Shown here piece by piece: positions 7,133-13,630 of a stretch of 13,630 nucleotides of DNA. The stretch is from JBEVMS01 sp040508515 (lineage in GTDB: Bacteria > Pseudomonadota > Gammaproteobacteria > Xanthomonadales > Rhodanobacteraceae). Position numbers and translations under genes: made by a program. Below the pieces are notes generated by a model that saw nothing but the letters and a program-made list of their open reading frames with translations, did not search any database and was not told where the DNA came from. Positions within the stretch are counted from its first letter, which is position 1. Each line of letters opens with the position of its first letter. The stretch lies in contig JBEVMS010000287.1 in NCBI GenBank assembly GCA_040508515.1, positions 1 through 13,630 of the forward strand. The letters are read 5' to 3'.

Positions 7133-8290
7133 ATGGCTCGCCCCAACTTGACTCAGTTGATCGATTTTCTGCGCAGCACCGCCCGCGTGCTGTCGATGGA
7201 GCTGCGCCTGCTGCGATGGCACGGCGCCCGTACCTGGCTGGCACTGGAAGCGGTCAGTTCGGTGCTGCTGGCGTTGCTGCTCGCCGAACTGTTCGACATG
7301 GACGACCGCTGGTGGGTGGCGATCAGCGCCTATGTGGTGATGCGTGCGGACTGGCACACCTCCTTCAGCCGCGCGCTGCAACGCATGGCCGGTACGCTCG
7401 GCGGTGCCGTGCTCGCCGCGCTGATTGCGCCGTGGGTGGTGGAATCGATGTCGCTGTACGCGCTGAGTCTGGCGCTGGTGGCGGGTGCCGGGGTTTATCG
7501 GGCCTTGGGTTCGACGCGCAGCTACGCCTGGCTGCTGGCGACGGTCACCGCATTGTTGGTGCTGGCCGACACCCTGCACGACGCGCAGGTGCATCGAATC
7601 GCGTTGCTGCGCGTGGCCGATGTCGCCGTGGGGACATTCGCGTCGCTTAGCGTCGCCGGGTTGATCCAGTTCGGCCGTAAATACGTCCACTTAGACGGTT
7701 CAAGCGATGCAGCGGCGCCGCTCGCGCCAACGACCCCGGCAAACACGATCGATCGCCGCGACAGCGCGGTGCGCCGCCTGCGCGCCGTGCATGCCTTGCA
7801 GGGCGCGATCACCATCGCCGTACTGGCCGCGCTGGATTTCCACGGCCACTTCCGCGATTTTCCGCAAATGCTGGTAACCATCGCGGTAGTGCTGGTGATT
7901 CCGTTGGACTCGCTGGTGCGCCAGGAGGACAACCAGCACGCGGTGGCGCTGCGGATGGCCAATCGCACGCTGGGCTGTCTGCTGGCGGCGGCGTGCGCCT
8001 TCACGCTGCTGCCGTTGATCGGTGATTGGCCGATCGCGTTCCTGCTGTGCTTGTCAGCCGGGGTCTGGCTGGCCGCGCATGTGCAGGCGGGCAACCCCAC
8101 CACCAGTTACATCGGTACCCAGTTCGGCATCGCTTTTCTGATGGTGTTTGTGCAGGACCAACTGTGGACGGCCCAGGTCGGCGCGGCGGCAGTGCGCTTG
8201 CTGGGCATCTTGTGCGGCGTGCTTTCGCTGGGCTTGGTGATGCTGGGCTTCGCCTGGCTGCGGCAGCGGCTCAGCCAGAAAAACGCCTGA
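7133..8290 (+). CDS. FUSC-family inner-membrane protein (aromatic compound or fusaric acid efflux type)
   Basis: A 385-residue membrane protein of the FUSC superfamily, whose members export aromatic acids or similar small molecules. ATG 7133 is chosen because GGAAG sits 4 bases upstream and the protein begins MARPNLTQ. The open frame extends 70 codons upstream, but that part overlaps the trxC remnant and reads as noise. Two hydrophobic blocks are separated by a polar loop at about 182-218. Block one (about 36-180) holds WWVAISAYVVM and the FUSC-type ALQRMAGTLGG; block two (about 220-378) repeats a similar ANRTLG element. Such a duplicated half-structure is typical of the family. It is shorter than FUSC pumps with a large cytoplasmic domain. 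No membrane-fusion partner gene is next to it, so the substrate is unknown. It converges with SelO, only 12 bases between stop codons. Confidence 0.82.
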   Translation: MARPNLTQLIDFLRSTARVLSMELRLLRWHGARTWLALEAVSSVLLALLLAELFDMDDRWWVAISAYVVMRADWHTSFSRALQRMAGTLGGAVLAALIAPWVVESMSLYALSLALVAGAGVYRALGSTRSYAWLLATVTALLVLADTLHDAQVHRIALLRVADVAVGTFASLSVAGLIQFGRKYVHLDGSSDAAAPLAPTTPANTIDRRDSAVRRLRAVHALQGAITIAVLAALDFHGHFRDFPQMLVTIAVVLVIPLDSLVRQEDNQHAVALRMANRTLGCLLAAACAFTLLPLIGDWPIAFLLCLSAGVWLAAHVQAGNPTTSYIGTQFGIAFLMVFVQDQLWTAQVGAAAVRLLGILCGVLSLGLVMLGFAWLRQRLSQKNA

Positions 8291-8302
8291 CCAAGGCCGC
8301 TA

Positions 8303-9865
8303 TCAGGAACTGCACGACAGCATCGAGCAGCCGGCCCGCTGACGCGCCCAGTCCGGGCGCTTGCCAGCGAACGCCTCGCGCCCTGGCTGCTCGTCGTAAG
8401 GACGGCGCATCACTTCCAGCAGTTCCTCCACCCCGCCCATATCGCCCTGCTCGGCACGATCGATCACTTGCTGCGCCAGATAATTGCGCAGCACAAAACG
8501 CGGATTGGCCAGGCGCATGCGCTCGCGACGTTGCTGCGGCGGCATGGTTTCATCAGCCAGCCGGGCCGCGTAGCGCGTCAGCCATTGCATCAATGACGCG
8601 GCATGCGCCTCTTGTTTGGCCGGATCGTAGAACGCCGCCAGCAACGCCGGGCTAGGCGTCGGCGTGTGCGGATCGAAATCCAGCAGGGCGCGATAGAACA
8701 AGGTCATGTCGACCTCGGCAGCCGCCAGCAAGGTTTGCAGGTCGGCCGGTAGCGCATCGTCTTCCACCCGCAGTTCAGCCAGTCCCAGCTTGGCCGCGCT
8801 GTGCTGGCGATCGGCGCTGGCGAAGCTGGCCGCATACCAGTCCAGCCCGGCCTGCAACGGCGCCACCTCACCAAACAGCGGCGCCAGCGCGGCGGCCAAG
8901 CGTGACAGATTCCACCAGGCCACCTGCGGCTGCTGGCCAAAGCGATAGCGGCGCCGGCCTGCATCGGTGGTGTTGGGCGTCCAATCCGGATCGTAGTTGT
9001 CGACCCAGCCATACGGACCGTAGTCGATGGTCAGGCCCAGGATCGACATGTTGTCGGTGTTCATCACGCCGTGCACGAAACCCACCCGCATCCAGTGCGC
9101 CACCATCTGCGCAGTGCGTTCGCAGACCGTGCCGAACCATTCGGCATACAAGGTTTCGCCGCTGCCACTGAGCTGTGGGAAGTCGCGCGCGATGGTGAAG
9201 TCGACCAATTGCTTGAGCAGACCCATATCGCCGCGCGAGGCGGGCAACTCGAAATTGCCGAAGCGGATGAACGAAGGCGCCACCCGGCAGACGATTGCAC
9301 CCGCTTCTTCACGCGGATGACCGTCGTAGAACATGTCGCGCAGTACTGTCTCGCCGGTGCCGACCAGGCTCAGCGCGCGCGTGGTCGGCACGCCCAGGTG
9401 ATGCATCGCTTCGCTACACAGGAACTCGCGGATCGACGAACGCAGCACCGCGCGGCCGTCGGCGCCACGCGAGTACGGCGTGCGTCCAGCACCTTTGAGT
9501 TGCAATTCCCAGCGCTCGCCGGCGGCATTGATCACCTCGCCCAGCGCGATCGCGCGGCCGTCGCCAAGTTGGCCGGCCCACTGGCCGAATTGGTGACCGC
9601 CGTAGTTGGCCGCGTAAGGTTGCATGCCTTCCAGCAGCCCATTGCCGCCCAGGGCTTGGACCAGTCGCGGCGCGCGCAGATCGGCTGGCGTCAGATCAAG
9701 CAGATCGGCAACTTCGGCCGAGTACGCCAGCAGCCGCGGCGCCGCCACCGCACTGGGCTGGGTCAACGAATACAACGCACCTTCGACCTGGCGCGGACCC
9801 GTCGCACCACTGTACTCACCCGGCAGTTCGCGGACGAAACGGTTATCGAAACGCAGTTGATGCAT
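8303..9865 (-). CDS. selO: Protein adenylyltransferase SelO (YdiU family)
   Basis: A 520-residue pseudokinase-fold enzyme that transfers AMP from ATP to Ser, Thr or Tyr of proteins. Family work links it to redox homeostasis and glutaredoxin targets. It begins MHQLRFDNRF and has the family landmarks: MQPYAANYGGHQFG (81-94), AGQLGDGRA (97-105), LKGAGRTPYSRG (123-134) with the nucleotide-binding Lys124, SSIREFLCSEAMHHLG (143-158), and GVMNTDNMSILGLTIDYGP (266-284). D271, N272 and D281 keep the spacing of the catalytic base and metal ligands in this family. The C-terminus ends SCSS: a Cys stands where eukaryotic SelO has selenocysteine, as in other bacteria. Length is slightly above E. coli YdiU. 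No good ribosome binding site precedes the ATG, which is nevertheless the only sensible start. The gene appears intact and monocistronic. Confidence 0.95.
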   Translation of the reverse strand: MHQLRFDNRFVRELPGEYSGATGPRQVEGALYSLTQPSAVAAPRLLAYSAEVADLLDLTPADLRAPRLVQALGGNGLLEGMQPYAANYGGHQFGQWAGQLGDGRAIALGEVINAAGERWELQLKGAGRTPYSRGADGRAVLRSSIREFLCSEAMHHLGVPTTRALSLVGTGETVLRDMFYDGHPREEAGAIVCRVAPSFIRFGNFELPASRGDMGLLKQLVDFTIARDFPQLSGSGETLYAEWFGTVCERTAQMVAHWMRVGFVHGVMNTDNMSILGLTIDYGPYGWVDNYDPDWTPNTTDAGRRRYRFGQQPQVAWWNLSRLAAALAPLFGEVAPLQAGLDWYAASFASADRQHSAAKLGLAELRVEDDALPADLQTLLAAAEVDMTLFYRALLDFDPHTPTPSPALLAAFYDPAKQEAHAASLMQWLTRYAARLADETMPPQQRRERMRLANPRFVLRNYLAQQVIDRAEQGDMGGVEELLEVMRRPYDEQPGREAFAGKRPDWARQRAGCSMLSCSS

Positions 9866-9978
9866 GGCGGATTGGCTGAGGGATGATCCAAAGCAGATGC
9901 GGGCGGATTAGCCTCACGCAAGCGCGCCGGCCAGACGTCACCCCGTGCACTAACGCCAGTTCGGGCCGTGCGACAAGC

Positions 9979-10389
9979 TCACGAACCGGTCAACGCCATC
10001 AAGGTACCGAGCGCGGAGATCCGGTAGGCCAGGGTTTGCCCCGCCGACGCACTGGTTTGCACATCCTGAGTGACCGGCATGCAGGCGCCTGAGGTACGCA
10101 AGCTCAACTGATGCTGCCCTGTATCCAATGGCAACGACACCTGCTCGCCTTGTTCCAGTTGCACCACCATCCTGCCGTCAACATACAGCTGGCTGGAGCA
10201 TCCCCCGCCGAACAAACCGCTATCGCGCACCAGCGTCAGCGACGTCGCCGCATCTGTGGGCGATGGCGCTGTCAGCGGCACGAATACTCGGCTAGACACC
10301 ACCTGGCGCGCCGGCAGATCGCGATGGTCGAGGTGGGCGCAGCCACTCAAGGCAAGGGTCACTACGGCAAAGGCGCAAGGGATTTTCAT
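9979..10389 (-). CDS. Small lipoprotein of unknown function
   Basis: A 136-residue protein with a lipoprotein signal: MKIP, a hydrophobic stretch, then lipobox LSGC with Cys17. The next residues are Ala-His, so outer-membrane sorting is expected. The ATG at 10389 is preferred because GGAA lies 8 bases upstream on the minus strand. An ATG three codons earlier has no room for a ribosome binding site, and the longer frame adds only hydrophilic residues before the signal. The mature part is mostly beta-like: LYVDGRMVVQLEQGE then a Leu/Ser-rich strand, as in small envelope proteins that carry a carboxypeptidase-regulatory or DUF2846-like fold. Two cysteines, C64 and C103, could form a disulfide. 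Family assignment is tentative. It may be transcribed with the small gene at 10606-10836, but the 216-base gap argues against a tight operon. Confidence 0.75.
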   Translation of the reverse strand: MKIPCAFAVVTLALSGCAHLDHRDLPARQVVSSRVFVPLTAPSPTDAATSLTLVRDSGLFGGGCSSQLYVDGRMVVQLEQGEQVSLPLDTGQHQLSLRTSGACMPVTQDVQTSASAGQTLAYRISALGTLMALTGS

Positions 10390-10605
10390 CGTCGTCATTC
10401 CATTATCGGGCCGATGCGAGTGTGTCGATCGGCGTGTTGCATCGCTGTGAATCACGATCGCAAACTCGATCGGACGCCCGAATAAGGCTCAGGAGCCCCG
10501 GCTACACCACGCGCATTAAGGACATGACGCCACGCAGATTCGCCCAGGCTTTAGCGTAGCGAACATGCTCGTTGGCATGACCTACGGCCCTGGGCGACAG
10601 GTCGT

Positions 10606-10836
10606 TCAGATCAGCTCGTCGTCACCCAGTTCGCGCCAACTGCCATCGAGATCCTGCACCTGCACCGGTGGATACTCACGGCCCCACGCGCGGACCAGCT
10701 TGGAGCGCATCGCCACGGCGGCACGCACGGCGTCATCACGGCTGCTGAAGGTGCCCACGCGAGCCACTTCGCGGCGAACGATCCAGGGCGTATCCACGCT
10801 GTAGGGTACAAACAACCGAACAACTTGCGAATCCAT
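10606..10836 (-). CDS. Small protein of unknown function (76 residues, DUF2188-like layout)
   Basis: Begins MDSQVVRLFVPYS at an ATG with a clear GGGAG ribosome binding site 6 bases upstream (10847-10843, minus strand). A longer frame reaches 10965, but the extra N-terminus has no comparable site. No signal peptide or membrane segment is present, so it should be cytoplasmic. The layout is a short beta strand, PWIVRRE, a GTFSSRDDAVRAAVAMRSKL stretch that suggests a helix after a turn, then VQVQDLDGSWREL. That pattern (strand, Trp-containing strand, helix beginning with a DDA motif, strand ending in DG) resembles DUF2188-type proteins. The similarity is by eye only. It is acidic at the C-terminus (GDDELI). 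The 201 bases upstream (10837-11037) hold no gene I can support. Confidence 0.7.
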   Translation of the reverse strand: MDSQVVRLFVPYSVDTPWIVRREVARVGTFSSRDDAVRAAVAMRSKLVRAWGREYPPVQVQDLDGSWRELGDDELI

Positions 10837-11037
10837 GACGGTCTCCCTCGGGATTGGCTGGGTCATGTGCCGTACCCTCGCTATCCGGACTGCGAGGCCA
10901 TCCGAAGACGGGTAGCCACCGTGAGGCGACATGGCCCGAGTTTGGCAGATCAAGATGACCGCCAAAAGCCTATCTATGCGCGTTTACGGCAGGTAATTCA
11001 TCACGAGCTCACGTTTTCGTTACGGCGGTAACTGGCT
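10837..11037. other. Intergenic region upstream of the small gene
   Basis: No gene is supported here. The stretch should carry the promoter of the 76-residue protein (minus strand) and the end of the SUMF1-domain transcript. A short inverted repeat GTTAC-GGCG-GTAAC at 11019-11032 lies just past that gene's stop codon, without a T run, so it is too weak to call a terminator. No convincing promoter was found. Confidence 0.3.
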
Positions 11038-12990
11038 TTAAAGTTCCCGCACGATGCGAATGCCGACGCGACCGCTGCGCAGATTGCCATCGGCGCCTTG
11101 CCGGTAAGCGGAGCGCTCCTGGGTTGGCGAGCTACCCCACGAGCCGCCGCGAATCACACGTAACCGGCAACCGGGATTGACCCACGCACTGCCATCGCGT
11201 GGAGCGAGGTTGTAGTTATCGTGCCAACAGTCGTATGTCCAGGCTGAAACATTGCCATTGATGTCGTACAACCCGAACGGGTTAGCCTGGAAGCTCATTA
11301 CCGGCGCCGTACCCCAATAACCGTCGGCGTAATCTTTGAAGGCGTGGCTCCAACGTCGCCCGCTGGGTGAGCGATCACGCGCGCCGGTGAGGTTTTCCAC
11401 CTTGCTGCGCGGCACCCCATCGCCCCACCAGTAGCGCGAGGTGGTTCCGGCACGCAGGGCATATTCGAACTCAGCCTCGCTGGGCAACCGATAGCGCAGG
11501 CCGGTGCGCTGACTGAGCCAATCGCTGTAAGCCTTGGCATCGTTCCAGGAGACGTTGACTACCGGCAGCGCATCGTCGGCGCGATGGCCTGCGTAGTCGT
11601 CCTGCCAACTGGCGCCGCTGGCGTCGCGCATGCTGCCGCTGCGTTCATCGTAGACACTGGCGCCGCCGAGCTTGAGCGAGTCGGGCCGATAGCCGCTGGC
11701 GCGCACGAATTCGCGGAACTGCGCCACGGTGATCGCTGTGCGCGAGATGGCAATCCCCTTGGCCAGCGTCACCAGATGCTGCGGCAATTCGGCCTCGCTG
11801 CTATCGCTTTCGCCGCTGGGAGCGCCCATCGAGAAACTGCCCGTGGGAATCACCACCATCGGCGGCGTCTGGCCAGGCATGTCCACATAGCGGTCGGAAA
11901 ACACCTGGCCCGGCTTATAGCTGGCATACAAGCGTGCATTGACCAGCCGATCCTCGAAATCCTGCAATCCCTGCACTTGCGGACTGATCACGTCGGCTTG
12001 CTTGGCCAACTGCTGGGCCAGCGCCTGATTGCCGGAATCCAGGGCTGAGCGCGCCTGCGCCAATATGCCAAGCGCGCGTTGACGTCGAAGATCGCCCACT
12101 CGCTGGTGGACATCCAGCCATTGCGGCGTATTGGGCTCGATCGTGGCCGCTTCGGCCAAGGCCTTGTCGGCGGCCTCGTAGTTATTTTGCGCCACGGCGG
12201 CCAGCGCCCGATCAAGTGCTACGCGCTGCACTTGCTGCACGCCCTGTTGAGCCACCACGTTGGAAGGATCCAACTGCTGCACCTGGCGGTAAATCTCCAA
12301 GGCATTGTCGCCGACAGGCCTTTCCGCCCTGCCTTGCTGCAACAAAGCGGCCGCTCGCGCCAACATCGGACCAACCTTCTGCAGCGTAGCCAGGCGGCCT
12401 TGCAAGCGCGCCACATCGCTGGCGCTATCGGGCAACGACTTGAGCTCCGCCAGTCGACTGGCGACATCCTCGGCGATACCCAGCGCCAGCGCCTGCTCCG
12501 TCGCCACCACCAGGCGCGTGCGGACGTCATACAGACCACGCGCGGCACGGCGGCTATCGGGTTTGTCTTTCAACGCCTGCGCAAAAAGCGTTGCCGCGCT
12601 GCCCGGCTGCCCGACCAAATCGCCCTCATCCAACGCCTGATCCGCGCGCTTGAGCACGGCCTCGACCTGTGGCGTATCGGCGCTTTTTTGCTCCGGCAGA
12701 TCAGCATCACGCGCGGCCGCGCGGCGCTCGGCGATCACCCGTGTGGAGGCCATGATCAAAGGCGGCCCAGCCTCCAATTCATTGGCAATGCGCAGCGCCG
12801 CCGCATTGGTGGTGCTAGTCACCACCGCCGGCCCGGCCCCCGGCAACGCCGCACGGCGCTGCGCGATTTCGACCGGGTCGACATGAAACATTCGCGGGAA
12901 AAAGTGATAGCTCAACGCCGACGCCAGCACCAGCACGCCGAGAATGCCGCCCAAGCTGCGCTGACGGCTGACGGTTTGCGTGCTTGGCAT
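11038..12990 (-). CDS. Membrane-anchored SUMF1/FGE-like domain protein without FGE cysteines
   Basis: A 650-residue protein starting MPSTQTVSRQ at ATG 12990. An in-frame TTG at 13026 would add 12 residues but has no clear advantage. A single membrane segment at about 13-31 places the rest outside the cytoplasm. Residues about 60-365 are Ala/Leu/Gln-rich helices with TPR-like pairs, for example around LDPSNVVAQQGV and TIEPNTPQWLD. From about 372 follows a formylglycine-generating-enzyme (SUMF1) fold: MVVIPTGSFSMG (378 onward), LPVVNVSWNDAKAYSDWLS, RLPSEAEFEYALRAG, NPFGLYDINGNVSAWTYDC and VIRGGSW (612-618). Real FGEs have two copper-binding cysteines shortly after GGS. Here that stretch reads GSSPTQERSAYRQ (619-631) with none. 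The only cysteines of the domain are C588 and C608. The family motif GNVWEW is GNVSAW here. Formylglycine formation is therefore unlikely. A binding or structural role at the envelope is more plausible. Confidence 0.82.
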   Translation of the reverse strand: MPSTQTVSRQRSLGGILGVLVLASALSYHFFPRMFHVDPVEIAQRRAALPGAGPAVVTSTTNAAALRIANELEAGPPLIMASTRVIAERRAAARDADLPEQKSADTPQVEAVLKRADQALDEGDLVGQPGSAATLFAQALKDKPDSRRAARGLYDVRTRLVVATEQALALGIAEDVASRLAELKSLPDSASDVARLQGRLATLQKVGPMLARAAALLQQGRAERPVGDNALEIYRQVQQLDPSNVVAQQGVQQVQRVALDRALAAVAQNNYEAADKALAEAATIEPNTPQWLDVHQRVGDLRRQRALGILAQARSALDSGNQALAQQLAKQADVISPQVQGLQDFEDRLVNARLYASYKPGQVFSDRYVDMPGQTPPMVVIPTGSFSMGAPSGESDSSEAELPQHLVTLAKGIAISRTAITVAQFREFVRASGYRPDSLKLGGASVYDERSGSMRDASGASWQDDYAGHRADDALPVVNVSWNDAKAYSDWLSQRTGLRYRLPSEAEFEYALRAGTTSRYWWGDGVPRSKVENLTGARDRSPSGRRWSHAFKDYADGYWGTAPVMSFQANPFGLYDINGNVSAWTYDCWHDNYNLAPRDGSAWVNPGCRLRVIRGGSWGSSPTQERSAYRQGADGNLRSGRVGIRIVREL

Positions 12991-13088
12991 GGTTGGGGAG
13001 TCCTGTGGCAGCCTGCTATCTTGCAACGATAACCCTAGGCAATTGCCGATGACAGGGCCATCGTGTCCGATCGCGCCCGCTCATCCCC

Positions 13089-13094
13089 GAGGAA
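13089..13094 (+). promoter_or_regulatory. Ribosome binding site of rnd
   Basis: GAGGAA lies 6 bases before the ATG at 13101 and decides this start. The 110 bases between rnd and the divergent SUMF1-domain gene should hold both promoters. A 10-bp palindrome GGCAATTGCC (13038-13047) sits in the middle. I found no clear -10 and -35 pair. Confidence 0.6.
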
Positions 13095-13100
13095 TACTGC

Positions 13101-13630
13101 ATGCCCCTCCCCGTTACGGCGCCCGACGCCGCATGGATCGACAACCGCGCCGCGCTGGACGAGTGGCTCGCCGCCGTCCCCGCCGGCAGCCTGATCGGGC
13201 TCGATACCGAGTTCATGCGTCGCAATACCTTCTATCCGCAACTGGCCTTGCTGCAATTGGGCTGGGAAAAGCATTACGCGCTGGTCGACCCGCTTGCCTG
13301 TCATATCGGCAACGGCCTGCTGACCAGCCTCGGTCAGGCCAGCACGATCACCGTGATGCACAGCGCCAGCGAAGACCTTGAGGCGCTGTCCGCTCACCTG
13401 CCCGACGGCCCAGGCACCTTGTTCGATACCCAGATAGCCGCCGCCTTCGCCGGCATGGGGTTGGGCATCAGCTACCGCGCGCTGGTCGCCGAATTGGTCG
13501 GCGATGAGCTGGACAAGGGCGAAACCCGCTCGGACTGGTTGCAGCGGCCGTTAACCGAGTCGCAGCGCAACTACGCCACGCTGGATGTGGTGCATCTCAA
13601 AGCGATCCACCACCAACTGGCCGAACGCCT
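13101..13630 (+). CDS. rnd: Ribonuclease D, N-terminal part (partial)
   Basis: A 3' to 5' exoribonuclease of the DEDDy family that trims tRNA precursors and other structured RNAs in the cytoplasm. It begins MPLPVTAPDAAWID and 176 codons are seen before the right edge. All four metal-binding acids and the Tyr are visible: D35 and E37 in GLDTEFMRR (ExoI), D92 in HSASEDLEAL (ExoII), and Y158 with D162 in NYATLDVVHL (ExoIII). FYPQLALLQLG and the DPL segment after it match the family. The HRDC domains expected downstream lie outside the window. The gene is divergent from the SUMF1-domain protein. No sign of damage in the visible part. Confidence 0.93.
   Translation, partial: MPLPVTAPDAAWIDNRAALDEWLAAVPAGSLIGLDTEFMRRNTFYPQLALLQLGWEKHYALVDPLACHIGNGLLTSLGQASTITVMHSASEDLEALSAHLPDGPGTLFDTQIAAAFAGMGLGISYRALVAELVGDELDKGETRSDWLQRPLTESQRNYATLDVVHLKAIHHQLAER

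Noticed and set aside
10486..10497. Short palindrome GGCTCAGGAGCC between the lipoprotein and the 76-residue gene
   Set aside because: At most 5 pairs with a 2-base loop and only a brief TTATT after it on the minus strand, so a terminator call is not supported.
12079..13032. Plus-strand open frame of 317 codons opposite the SUMF1-domain gene
   Set aside because: Composition is dominated by Arg, His, Leu and Gln without domain motifs, whereas the minus strand has clear SUMF1 and membrane-anchor features.
1..13630. CRISPR array, tRNA or rRNA genes, insertion sequences, prophage
   Set aside because: No regularly spaced repeats, cloverleaf, rRNA signature, transposase or terminal inverted repeats were seen by reading. 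A computed scan could still find short RNAs.

Overview
The window reads as ordinary chromosomal DNA of a GC-rich gammaproteobacterium. The style of the proteins (NERD-UvrD helicase, paired exported FKBPs, SUMF1-domain protein with an N-terminal anchor, SelO, RNase D) suggests the order Xanthomonadales, in the Xanthomonadaceae or Rhodanobacteraceae. That placement is an inference from remembered family resemblance, not from a search. No rRNA, tRNA, CRISPR array, insertion sequence or phage gene was found.

Layout, left to right. Positions 1-398 (minus) hold the 5' part of a membrane protein that resembles the sensory half of diguanylate cyclases. A 75% AT intergenic island with a perfect TATAAT separates it from a divergent NERD-UvrD nuclease-helicase (621-2492, plus). 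Next come two exported FKBP-type prolyl isomerases in tandem, one a lipoprotein (2603-3043) and one soluble and periplasmic (3116-3547). They are followed by a 921-residue exported M14 zinc carboxypeptidase with a C-terminal amidotransferase-like domain (3683-6448), which ends in a perfect 13-bp hairpin. A decayed trxC (thioredoxin 2) follows at 6637-7074, carrying three single-base deletions and an internal amber codon. A FUSC-family membrane transporter (7133-8290, plus) converges on the SelO adenylyltransferase (8303-9865, minus).

The right part is mainly minus strand: a small lipoprotein (9979-10389), a 76-residue protein of unknown role (10606-10836), and a membrane-anchored SUMF1/FGE-like protein without the catalytic cysteines of true FGEs (11038-12990). 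RNase D (rnd) begins divergently at 13101 and runs off the right edge.

These genes do not form one obvious pathway. A loose envelope theme runs through them: two exported isomerases, an exported peptidase, two lipoproteins, a FUSC pump and an anchored SUMF1 protein. There is also a weak redox theme (trxC remnant, SelO). I found no convincing new multi-gene system. The strongest unusual observation is the trxC decay; others worth a look are the FKBP duplication that includes its leader region, the cysteine-less FGE-like protein, and the solitary NERD helicase with its AT-rich promoter island.
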